6,504 bases of DNA from Flavonifractor avicola. GTDB lineage: Bacteria; Bacillota; Clostridia; Oscillospirales; Oscillospiraceae. Below the pieces are notes generated by a model, which had not been told where the DNA came from, made no database searches, and saw only the letters and a program-made list of their open reading frames with translations. The first letter of the stretch is position 1, and each line of letters opens with the position of its first letter. The DNA lies in assembly GCA_019116915.1 (NCBI GenBank), contig DXAS01000084.1, positions 1 to 6,504 of the forward strand, in the 5' to 3' direction. The position numbers were made by a program, and so were the translations under genes. Positions 1 through 6,032 of this stretch are shown here, piece after piece.

Positions 1-2283
1 GTGCTGGACGCCGAAGCGCTGCTCCTCGTCGATGACCAGCAGTCCCAGGTCCTTGAATTTTACGTCCTTCTGGAAGAGCCGGTGGGTGCCGATCAAAAGG
101 TCGATCTGCCCGGCTTCCAGCCGCCGCAGGGTCTCCTTCATCTGGGCGGCGGTGCGGAACCGGCTCACTACGTCGATCTCCACCGGGTACTTGGCAAAGC
201 GCTGCTTGGCCGACAGGTAGTGCTGCCGGGCCAGCACGGTGGTGGGCACCAGAATGGCGGCCTGCTTGCCGTCCAGCACGCACTTCATAATGGCCCGGAA
301 GGCCACCTCGGTCTTGCCGTAGCCCACGTCGCCGCACAGCAGCCGATCCATGGGCCGGGCGGTCTCCATGTCCCGCTTGATCTCGGCGATGCACCGCAGC
401 TGGTCGTCGGTCTCGGCGTACTCGAACTGCTCCTCAAATTCGTGCATCCACTCCGAGTCGGGGGAGAAGGCAAAGCCGGGCTGCCGCTGCCGCTGGGCGT
501 ACAGCTGGATTAAGCCCTTGGCCAGGTCCTTCACCGCCTTCTTGGCCTTGGACTTGGCCCGCTCCCAGTCGCCGCCCCCCAGCTTGGACAGCTTGCGCTT
601 CTCGTTGGCGTCCTCGCCGCCGCCGATATACTTGCTCACCAGGTCCAGCTGGGTGGCGGGGACGTACAGAATGTCGGTGCCGGCATAGGCGATCTTTACA
701 TAGTCCTTCTCAATGCCGTCCACCACTTTCTTGGTCATCTCCACGAACCGGCCCACACCGTGGTGCTCGTGGACCACCAGGTCCCCGGGGGACAGGTCGG
801 CATAGGATTTCAGCTTCTGCCGGTTGGTGGCGGGCTTGCTCCGGCGGCGCTTGCCCAGGGCGGACTGGCCCTCGGTGAGCACCGCCAGCCGCCCCACCGG
901 GTACTCCATACCGGCGGTGACGCCCCCCACGGCAATGACCGCTTTGCCGTAGCCGGGCAGGTCGTGAAGCTCAAAGTCCACGGCGGTGGTCATCTTCTGC
1001 TCCCGCAGCAGGGCCTGGAGGTTGAGGGCCCGCTGCTGGCTGCTCACCAGCACCACGGTGCGGAAGCCCTCGGAGACGTAATGGGCCAGGTCGGAGACGG
1101 CGGTCTCCAGACTGGCGCCGTAGGAGGGCAGCTGCTTGGCCAGCAGGTTGAGCACCGTCCGGGGCCGCCGGGGATAGGTGGAGGCGGCGAAGGCGTCCAG
1201 GTAGCACACCGGCCACTCCTCCAGCACCTGCCACAGTTCCTCGGGGGTACGGGCAAAGTCGGCCAGATCCCCCGCCAGCTCGCCCCGCTCCATCAGGGAC
1301 TTGGCGTCCTCCCCCAGCTGCCACAGGTAGTTCTTCCCCCGCTCGGCCACCCGGCCGCTCTCGCTGAAAATCACTACCGCGTCCTCCGGCAGGTAGTCGG
1401 CCGCCGTGGCCATCTGGGGGTAGATGAGGCTTACATACCGGTCCATGGCCGGGAAGGAGGTACCGGCGTCCAGCCGCTCCTTGTCCTCCTCCAGGGTCTG
1501 GACCAGCTTTTCCGACCCCTTACGCTTGCGGGTACGGGCGATCAGCTTGTCCAGGCCCTCCAGCAGCCCCGCCCAGCCGCCGGGGGTGAACTGGGGCAGC
1601 ACCTCGGCAGCGGGCAAAATCTCCGCCTCGCTGATGTTCTGGATGCGCCGCTGGGTGTCCGGGTCAAAGAAGCCCATGGCGTCCACTTCGTCCCCGAAGA
1701 ACTCCACACGCACCGGCTTCTGGTGGGCGGGCGAAAAGAAGTCCAGAATACCTCCTCGCAGGGCGAACTGGCCCACGCCCTCCACCTGCTGGCACCGGGC
1801 GTACCCGGCGGCGGTGAGGGTGTCGGTGAGCTCGTTCAGGTCATGGGCCTCCCCCATCCGCACCACCTGGGCCGCCTGGGTGAGCAGGGTCTTGGGGATG
1901 GTGCGCTGAAGGAGAGACTCCACCGTACACACCAGCAGGGGGCACTCCCCCGCCGCCAGAGCACGCAGGACAGACAGACGCCGGTGCTCATACTGCCGGG
2001 ACACCACCGCCGCGTTGTGGAAGGTGAACTCCCGGGCGGACAGGGTGGCCACCTTTTCCCCGGAGAGAGCGGCCAGATCCTTCTCCATCCGCTGGGCCTC
2101 CCCCTCGTCGGCGCACACCACCACCACCGGCCGCTCCAGCTCCTGGTGGAGCCCGGCGGCAAAGTGGGCCCGGTGGACCGCCGACAAGCCGGAGAAGGCC
2201 ACCGGGCAGGCCCCGTTGTCAATGGCCGCCGTCAGGGCACAATATTCCGGGATATCCTTCAGCGCGGACAGCAGTTGTTTCAT
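1..2283 (-). CDS. mfd: Transcription-repair coupling factor Mfd, N-terminal 761 residues (3' end beyond the window)
   Basis: Mfd is a cytoplasmic ATP-driven DNA translocase that removes RNA polymerase stalled at DNA lesions and recruits UvrA for nucleotide excision repair. The frame is open from an ATG at 2283 to the window edge. Seen in order: a UvrB-like N-terminal module with GQFALRGGILD at residues 171-181 and a following EFFGDEVD stretch; a CarD-like RNA-polymerase-interacting domain starting near residue 496 (DLSPGD, then VVHEHHGVGRF); and the first helicase lobe with Walker A GDVGYGKT at 651-658, PTTVLARQ, and Walker B DEEQ at 752-755. The second helicase lobe and C-terminal regulatory domain, about 390-420 residues in family members, lie off the left edge. 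The start is supported by GAGG six bases upstream. It follows the dltC-like gene by 69 bases, so read-through is possible. The identification is secure. Confidence 0.98.
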   Translation of the reverse strand, partial: MKQLLSALKDIPEYCALTAAIDNGACPVAFSGLSAVHRAHFAAGLHQELERPVVVVCADEGEAQRMEKDLAALSGEKVATLSAREFTFHNAAVVSRQYEHRRLSVLRALAAGECPLLVCTVESLLQRTIPKTLLTQAAQVVRMGEAHDLNELTDTLTAAGYARCQQVEGVGQFALRGGILDFFSPAHQKPVRVEFFGDEVDAMGFFDPDTQRRIQNISEAEILPAAEVLPQFTPGGWAGLLEGLDKLIARTRKRKGSEKLVQTLEEDKERLDAGTSFPAMDRYVSLIYPQMATAADYLPEDAVVIFSESGRVAERGKNYLWQLGEDAKSLMERGELAGDLADFARTPEELWQVLEEWPVCYLDAFAASTYPRRPRTVLNLLAKQLPSYGASLETAVSDLAHYVSEGFRTVVLVSSQQRALNLQALLREQKMTTAVDFELHDLPGYGKAVIAVGGVTAGMEYPVGRLAVLTEGQSALGKRRRSKPATNRQKLKSYADLSPGDLVVHEHHGVGRFVEMTKKVVDGIEKDYVKIAYAGTDILYVPATQLDLVSKYIGGGEDANEKRKLSKLGGGDWERAKSKAKKAVKDLAKGLIQLYAQRQRQPGFAFSPDSEWMHEFEEQFEYAETDDQLRCIAEIKRDMETARPMDRLLCGDVGYGKTEVAFRAIMKCVLDGKQAAILVPTTVLARQHYLSAKQRFAKYPVEIDVVSRFRTAAQMKETLRRLEAGQIDLLIGTHRLFQKDVKFKDLGLLVIDEEQRFGVQH

Positions 2284-2315
2284 GGTACACCTCGAAGATA
2301 TAGAAAAATTTGGAA

Positions 2316-2321
2316 GTTATA
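2316..2321 (-). promoter_or_regulatory. Possible -10 element in the AT-rich gap ahead of mfd
   Basis: The 69-base gap between the dltC-like gene and mfd contains a short AT-rich stretch (about 2290-2322) that contrasts with the GC-rich surroundings. On the minus strand it holds TATAAC, a five-of-six match to a sigma-70/sigma-A -10 box. No good -35 hexamer stands at the right distance, so this is only a weak candidate for an internal mfd promoter. Confidence 0.2.
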
Positions 2322-2352
2322 AGCGCACCTTACCCCGGTGCAGGGGCCCGCC

Positions 2353-2598
2353 TCAGGGGGCGGCACTCTCCGCCTGGCGGCAGAGGGCCAGAATGCCCTC
2401 CACCGTACGGAAGGCATCCCTGGGCACCCGGGTGGGCTGAATCTGGATGCCCAGATCCTCCAGCCCCTCCAGCAGGTCGATCATGGCCAGGGAGTCCAGG
2501 ATGCCCTCCTCCAGCAGGTCGGCTCCGGGGCGGAGGGCGTCCTTGGTACCGCAGACCTGCACCAGCAGATCCCGGATCACATCGTCACCCATCATCAT
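2353..2598 (-). CDS. dltC: DltC-like D-alanyl carrier protein (acyl carrier protein family)
   Basis: An 81-residue acidic carrier protein. DltC family members carry D-alanine as a thioester on a 4'-phosphopantetheine arm after loading by DltA. The attachment site is visible as EEGILDSL, with Ser36 in the DSL motif, and the helices around it read like DltC (DLLEEGILDS, then IDLLEGLED). Length agrees with the usual 78-81 residues. The frame stays open upstream to 2670, but the ATG at 2598 is preferred: it overlaps the dltA-like stop codon by four bases (ATGA), has GGAGGAG five bases upstream, and gives the family length. Two further in-frame ATGs follow immediately (ATGATGATG), so the real start could be one or two codons later. 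Coupled translation with the dltA-like gene is likely. A general acyl carrier protein is the alternative; the adjacent DltA-like ligase argues for D-alanine as cargo. Confidence 0.88.
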   Translation of the reverse strand: MMMGDDVIRDLLVQVCGTKDALRPGADLLEEGILDSLAMIDLLEGLEDLGIQIQPTRVPRDAFRTVEGILALCRQAESAAP

Positions 2599-3938
2599 AA
2601 CATCTCCTCCAGCCGTTTCCGGTCGCATTTTCCGTTGGGGGTCAGGGGCAGCCGGTCCAGCAGCCGCCACTGGCCGGGGATCTGGTAGGGGGGCAGCCGG
2701 TCCGCCAGGGCCTGAGCCAGTTTCTCGGGCTCCAGCCCGGTCCCCTCCACAAAGGCGGTCAGGCCCTTCACCTGTCCCGCCCCATCCCGCCGGGGGAGCA
2801 CCGCCGCCCGCTCCACCTGGGGCAGAGCCTCCAGTTCCCCCTCAATGCGGGCGGGCTCCAGCCGGTACCCCTTGTACTTCAGCTGCAAATCCCGCCGCCC
2901 CGCCCAGTAGAGCAGGCCGTTTTCCACATAACCCAGGTCCCCTGTGGAATATTTGCCCCCAAACCGTGGAGAAACACTGGCTCCGGTGAGGATAATCTCC
3001 CCTTCCTCCAGAGAGATATCCACAGCCCCCTCCCCAACTGTGCCGATGGGCAGAGGCCCGCCGCACATCTCCCGGGAAATAGGAACAGCACATACGGCGC
3101 AGGTGGCCTCGGTGGGACCGTAGGCGTTGAGGAGAGCCACCCCGGGAAACCGCTCCAGCAGCCGCCGGGCGGCGGCGGGGGGCAATACCTCTCCGCAGGA
3201 AAAGACCGTCCGCAGACGGGGCAGCCGGTCGGGACCGAAGGAGGGCTCGGTCAGGCAGAGACGCAAAAAGGAGGGGGTGGCCACCAGCAGAGACAGGCCG
3301 CTGGCCTCCAGCCGGCGGAACAGAGCGGGAAAGTCCTCCTTTTCCCCTGGGGTGAGGGCCACGTGGGTGCCGCCCCCCAGCAGGGACAGATAGAGGTCGG
3401 CCACCGACAGGTCGAAGGACCAGGCAGCCTGGCCCACCGCCGTCCCGCCCAGGATGGCGGCAATATCGGGCAGGGCGGAGGCCCATTGAAGGAAGTGCTC
3501 CAGATTGCTCAGGCTCACCTCCACCAGCTTGGGCTTTCCGGTGCTGCCCGAGGTAAAGATCTCATAGGCGATGCGGTGCGGGTCATCGGGGAGCGGGCAG
3601 GACAATCCGGAGGAAAAGCCCTCCTCCGCCCTCTGCCGGTCCAGCAGAACCGCACCCGCCTGCTCCAGCAGTTCCCGCTGTCCCGCCGGGGGCAGCAGAG
3701 GGTCCAGGGGCAGATAGGGCCGCCCCGCCAGCAGGCAGGCCACAAAGGCCACCGGCACCCAAACCTCACCCGGGTCCCCCACAAGGGCCACCGGGCCGGT
3801 GCCTTCCGCCCTCAGTTTGGCCGCCAGGCCATAGGCCATGGGCCACAGTTCTCCCCAGCGGACCACTTCTTCCCCCGCCGTCAGGGCTGGCCGGTCCCCC
3901 AGAGATTCACTGTGGGCCTTGATTCGTTCCAGCAGCAT
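2595..3938 (-). CDS. dltA: DltA-like D-alanine--D-alanyl carrier protein ligase, compact form (447 aa)
   Basis: An adenylate-forming enzyme expected to activate D-alanine with ATP and transfer it to the carrier protein encoded next, in the cytoplasm. Motifs in order: phosphate loop TSGSTGKPK (129-137), FDLSV (175-179), SCGEVLP with Cys248, NAYGPTEAT (271-279), STGD (331-334), hinge motif GRRDLQLKYKGYRLE (347-361) and catalytic lysine 437 in PNGKCDRK. From family knowledge, FDLSV-x-DLY and the cysteine in F-x-CGEVLP are hallmarks of DltA; that cysteine lies in the D-alanine pocket. DltA is usually about 500 residues; this one is shorter, mainly because the segment between GASVS and YSTGD lacks the GYLG..PELT..AF stretch (motif A6). 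The ATG at 3938 has AAGGAG six bases upstream, 12 bases after the VanW-like stop. DltB and DltD are not adjacent. Confidence 0.9.
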   Translation of the reverse strand: MLLERIKAHSESLGDRPALTAGEEVVRWGELWPMAYGLAAKLRAEGTGPVALVGDPGEVWVPVAFVACLLAGRPYLPLDPLLPPAGQRELLEQAGAVLLDRQRAEEGFSSGLSCPLPDDPHRIAYEIFTSGSTGKPKLVEVSLSNLEHFLQWASALPDIAAILGGTAVGQAAWSFDLSVADLYLSLLGGGTHVALTPGEKEDFPALFRRLEASGLSLLVATPSFLRLCLTEPSFGPDRLPRLRTVFSCGEVLPPAAARRLLERFPGVALLNAYGPTEATCAVCAVPISREMCGGPLPIGTVGEGAVDISLEEGEIILTGASVSPRFGGKYSTGDLGYVENGLLYWAGRRDLQLKYKGYRLEPARIEGELEALPQVERAAVLPRRDGAGQVKGLTAFVEGTGLEPEKLAQALADRLPPYQIPGQWRLLDRLPLTPNGKCDRKRLEEML

Positions 3939-3950
3939 AGCGGACTCCTT

Positions 3951-4781
3951 TCAGCGCGGTAACATCTGATCCGCCGGGATGAGGGCAGGATCAAAGAGCA
4001 CTTTGGAGTGGTTGTCCAGCAGCAGCTCCCGGCCCACTTCCGCACCGGTGGCCCGGTCGCAGGTAATGCGGTAGACCTGACTTACCCGGTAGTATTCCTC
4101 TCCCTCCCGGACATAACCGCTCCCCTCCTCCCGCAGCCGGTAGCGCAGGGGGAAGAGGGCCGTCCCCCGCAGCTCGCCGCACAGGTCGTCCTCATCCAGC
4201 CACACCCGCAGCTGGACAGGCTGATCGGTGTCGTTGCGGAAGCGGTAATCCACATGGGGATAAAAGATGGAGGTGCCGGTGCCGAAGGGCACCCGGCGGC
4301 GGTCGTCGGGAAAGAGGGCGTCCGAGTGGTGGTGCAGCTCGGTGACGGTCAGGGGGCTGTGGAGCACCAGGTAGTGGATCAGGTTGGCCAGCTGGCACAG
4401 TCCGCCCCCCACCGCCCGGCCCAGGGTCCCGCTGGCGATGGTGAGTCCGTCCTGGTAGCCCTTCCGGGCGGAAGGCTTGCCCACCAGGCGCCAGAAGGAG
4501 AAGCTCTCCCCCGGCGCCACCACCACCCCGTCGATGCAGGCGGCGGCCAGGGCCAGATTGGTCCGCTTGCTGCGCTGTAGGTCCATATCCACTCCGGTCA
4601 GCCGCCGGAGCACCGGGGAGCGATGCCCCTTGAGGAGCACGGGCAGCTCCTCCTCGCACCGCCAGGTGGACCAATGTACCCCACCCCGCCGGTCAGCCAG
4701 GGCCTTGCGCGCCCCCTCTTTCCACAGGGAGATCCGGTAGCACACCGGACCACACTGACAAAACAGCCTGCGTCCCGCCAT
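3951..4781 (-). CDS. VanW-family protein
   Basis: A 276-residue protein with a VanW domain over roughly residues 64-195: PGESFSFWRLVG (90-101), the hallmark GGGLCQL (125-131, Cys129), a histidine cluster LHHHS (149-153), and a closing YRFRNDTDQPVQ (179-190). VanW was named from the vanB vancomycin-resistance cluster; its biochemical role is not established, and many VanW proteins have nothing to do with vancomycin. Length resembles the vanB-cluster VanW rather than the larger multidomain VanW proteins. I see no signal peptide or membrane helix, so it is probably cytoplasmic. The N-terminus is cysteine-rich (C8, C10, C14, C42). The ATG at 4781 is chosen over a GTG at 4790 because that GTG lies inside a near-perfect Shine-Dalgarno (GGGAGGTGATC) eight bases ahead of the ATG. 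It is first in a tight unit with the dltA- and dltC-like genes. No vanA/B-type ligase, vanH or vanX is present. Confidence 0.9.
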   Translation of the reverse strand: MAGRRLFCQCGPVCYRISLWKEGARKALADRRGGVHWSTWRCEEELPVLLKGHRSPVLRRLTGVDMDLQRSKRTNLALAAACIDGVVVAPGESFSFWRLVGKPSARKGYQDGLTIASGTLGRAVGGGLCQLANLIHYLVLHSPLTVTELHHHSDALFPDDRRRVPFGTGTSIFYPHVDYRFRNDTDQPVQLRVWLDEDDLCGELRGTALFPLRYRLREEGSGYVREGEEYYRVSQVYRITCDRATGAEVGRELLLDNHSKVLFDPALIPADQMLPR

Positions 4782-4790
4782 GGAGATCAC

Positions 4791-4795
4791 CTCCC
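4791..4795 (-). promoter_or_regulatory. Strong Shine-Dalgarno of the VanW-like gene
   Basis: On the minus strand GGAGG continues as GGAGGTGATC, matching the 16S rRNA 3' end over about ten bases, and sits eight bases from the ATG at 4781. This decides the start: the upstream in-frame GTG (4790) is part of the ribosome binding site and has none of its own. Confidence 0.7.
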
Positions 4796-4818
4796 AAATC
4801 CGTCGCGCCCCCCTGTGA

Positions 4819-4846
4819 AAAAGGAGCGGGCGCGCCCGCTCCTTTT
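4819..4846 (-). terminator. Intrinsic terminator after the acetyltransferase gene (perfect palindrome)
   Basis: A perfect 28-base inverted repeat with 14-base arms (AAAAGGAGCGGGCG and its complement). Read on the minus strand it is a GC-rich stem followed by a run of five T, 59 bases after the acetyltransferase stop. Because the arms begin with A and end with T it could work in both directions, but no plus-strand gene needs it here. It separates the prs-pth-acetyltransferase side from the vanW-dltA-dltC side. Confidence 0.85.
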
Positions 4847-4874
4847 ATCCTAGCATCCCCGGTGGGAATTGCAA
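4847..4874 (-). promoter_or_regulatory. Candidate promoter for the vanW-dltA-dltC unit
   Basis: On the minus strand, TTGCAA (4874-4869, four of six to the -35 consensus) stands 16 bases from TAGGAT (4852-4847, four of six to the -10 consensus), which is preceded by TGC, an extended -10 signature. Transcription would start near 4840, inside the left arm of the terminator palindrome, and the VanW-like start codon is about 60 bases further on. The match is moderate and unproven, but the 36 bases between palindrome and VanW-like start leave little room for another promoter. Confidence 0.35.
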
Positions 4875-4904
4875 GTTACGATTTGGCAACAGCGGCCCAC
4901 AGGT

Positions 4905-5360
4905 TCACAGCCGGCGCATCATGCGCCGCTCCCGGTAGGTGGTTCCGTCAAAGGTATACTGAATCTCTCCCACGGTTTGAAAGCCCAGCTTTTCGTACAG
5001 CTGATAGGCCGCCGTATTTTCCAATTCCACATGAAGATAGAGCTCCCCCACCTTCATCTCTTCTCTCATAAAGTCCAGGAAGCGGAGCACTGCCTCTTTG
5101 CCCAGTCCTTGCCCCTGATACTGTGCGCCGATCATAAACCGGCTCATGCACCAGCCCGGAATTTCGGGGTCATAATCAAACAGGACAAAGCCCACCATAG
5201 TGTCGTCGGAATAGACGGCCCGGGTATACAGACCCTCTTCAAACCGGGCCTCCACCAAAGAGCGGGCATTATCTGCCACAAAGCCAGTCTGGTCCTCTCT
5301 CACCTTCAGACAGATGCAGTCCATGTAATTGCTTTGATCAATTTTACGAAAAGTAATCAT
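4905..5360 (-). CDS. GNAT-family N-acetyltransferase, resembling the spermine/spermidine acetyltransferase group (SpeG/BltD-like)
   Basis: A 151-residue single-domain acetyltransferase that would transfer acetyl from acetyl-CoA to an amine. The acetyl-CoA-binding motif is QYQGQGLGKEA (80-90, Q-x-x-G-x-G core), preceded by the beta-strand segment SRFMIGA (73-79); the C-terminal ENTAAYQLYEKLGF (114-127) is typical, with Tyr122 as a candidate general acid. The N-terminal wording (CLKV..DQTGFVADNARSL) resembles polyamine acetyltransferases of the BltD/SpeG type, so a polyamine substrate is a reasonable guess but the acceptor is not proven. The ATG at 5360 has GAGGA just upstream, formed partly by the pth stop codon (TGAGGAAAATATG), so it is probably co-transcribed and coupled with pth. 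Its base composition is clearly lower in GC than its neighbours (about 47-53% in lines I counted, against about 68-73% in mfd), suggesting later acquisition. It ends before a strong terminator. Confidence 0.9.
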   Translation of the reverse strand: MITFRKIDQSNYMDCICLKVREDQTGFVADNARSLVEARFEEGLYTRAVYSDDTMVGFVLFDYDPEIPGWCMSRFMIGAQYQGQGLGKEAVLRFLDFMREEMKVGELYLHVELENTAAYQLYEKLGFQTVGEIQYTFDGTTYRERRMMRRL

Positions 5361-5367
5361 ATTTTCC

Positions 5368-5964
5368 TCAGCCGTTGAACTTGTTCATGGCCTTATCGGG
5401 ACCTTCGGCAATGAGGCACTCCACCGCCTTGCCCGCCTTCTCAATGGCGGCGGTGATGGTCTTGAGATCCTCCCCCACAAACTTGGAGAGCACCCAGTCG
5501 GCCATGTCGTAATCGGGATGGGGCTTCTCCCCCACACCCACCTTCACCCGAGGGAACTGATCGGTGCCCAGGTGCTGAATGATATTCTTCAGGCCGTTGT
5601 GGCCACCGGCAGAGCCTCCCTTGCGGATGCGCAGCTTGCCCATGGGCAGGGACACGTCGTCGGAGATGACCAGCACATGGTCGGCGGGGATCTTGTAGAA
5701 CCGGGCGGCCTCCCCCACCGCCTCGCCGGACAGGTTCATATAAGTCACCGGCTTCATGAGCAGCACCTTGGCGCCCCCCAGCTCCACCGTGTTGGTGAGG
5801 GCCCGGTACTTCAGCTTCTGCACCGGCACCCGCTGCTCCCCGGCGATGTGGTCGATGGTGAGAAAGCCCACGTTGTGCCGGGTGTTCTCGTACTTGTCCC
5901 CGGGATTGCCCAGGCCCACCACCAGCCACTCCACGCCGGAGGATCGATTTTTGTTGAAAAACAT
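5368..5964 (-). CDS. pth: Peptidyl-tRNA hydrolase (bacterial Pth type)
   Basis: Pth hydrolyses the ester bond of peptidyl-tRNAs released early from ribosomes, recycling tRNA in the cytoplasm; it is normally essential. All known active-site positions are visible: Asn20 in VGLGNPG, the catalytic His30 in NTRHNVGF, Asn77 in TYMNLSG, Asp102 in ISDDVSLPMG, and His122-Asn123 in GGHNGLK. These correspond to E. coli N10, H20, N68, D93, H113 and N114. Length (198 residues) is normal, with about ten extra residues before the first strand. The ATG at 5964 has AAGGAG five bases upstream. It sits 68 bases after prs and 7 bases before the acetyltransferase gene. In B. subtilis pth (spoVC) lies between prs and mfd, and the neighbourhood agrees, although ctc and fin are not here. 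Confidence 0.98.
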   Translation of the reverse strand: MFFNKNRSSGVEWLVVGLGNPGDKYENTRHNVGFLTIDHIAGEQRVPVQKLKYRALTNTVELGGAKVLLMKPVTYMNLSGEAVGEAARFYKIPADHVLVISDDVSLPMGKLRIRKGGSAGGHNGLKNIIQHLGTDQFPRVKVGVGEKPHPDYDMADWVLSKFVGEDLKTITAAIEKAGKAVECLIAEGPDKAMNKFNG

Positions 5965-5986
5965 AATGGCTCCTTAAACAGGCAAA

Positions 5987-6006
5987 GGCGGGGGCAAGCC
6001 CCCGCC
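5987..6006 (-). terminator. GC-rich hairpin between prs and pth, weak terminator or dispersed repeat
   Basis: Nine-base arms (GGCGGGGGC and complement) flank only two bases, so the real loop is probably four bases with an eight-pair stem. On the minus strand it begins 26 bases after the prs stop and is followed by only three T before GCC, so termination would be partial at best and pth may be reached by read-through. Compact G/C palindromes of this kind are often dispersed intergenic repeats in Clostridia, an alternative that cannot be tested in one window. Confidence 0.5.
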
Positions 6007-6032
6007 CTACCTGATGGTATGGTCAGATTTGA

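Noticed and set aside
760..2322. A 520-codon open frame on the plus strand opposite mfd.
   Set aside because: It mirrors the unmistakable Mfd frame; its product is rich in G, L, H, Q and P with no recognisable domain, as expected for the antisense of a GC-rich gene with few stop codons.
2333..2363. Two short GC hairpins (2333-2346 and 2348-2363) at the dltC-like stop as a terminator before mfd.
   Set aside because: Stems are only four and five pairs and no T run follows on the minus strand, so there is no convincing intrinsic terminator.
2599..2670. An N-terminal extension of the carrier protein starting at 2670.
   Set aside because: It would overlap the ligase gene by over 70 bases, adds a Pro/Ala-rich stretch foreign to the family, and ignores the strong ribosome binding site before the ATG at 2598.
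2353..3938. The ligase and carrier as a small nonribosomal peptide synthetase pair.
   Set aside because: The FDLSV...DLY segment, the F-x-CGEVLP cysteine and the DltC-like carrier next door fit the D-alanine ligase family better; no condensation or thioesterase domain is nearby.
3363..4580. Long plus-strand frames opposite the dltA-like (3363-3962) and VanW-like (4008-4580) genes.
   Set aside because: Both are low-complexity shadows without ribosome binding sites or domain motifs, lying over well-supported minus-strand genes.
3951..4781. Evidence for a vancomycin-resistance (vanB-type) cluster because of VanW.
   Set aside because: No vanR/S, vanH, D-Ala-D-Lac ligase or vanX is present, and VanW-domain proteins are widespread without resistance genes.
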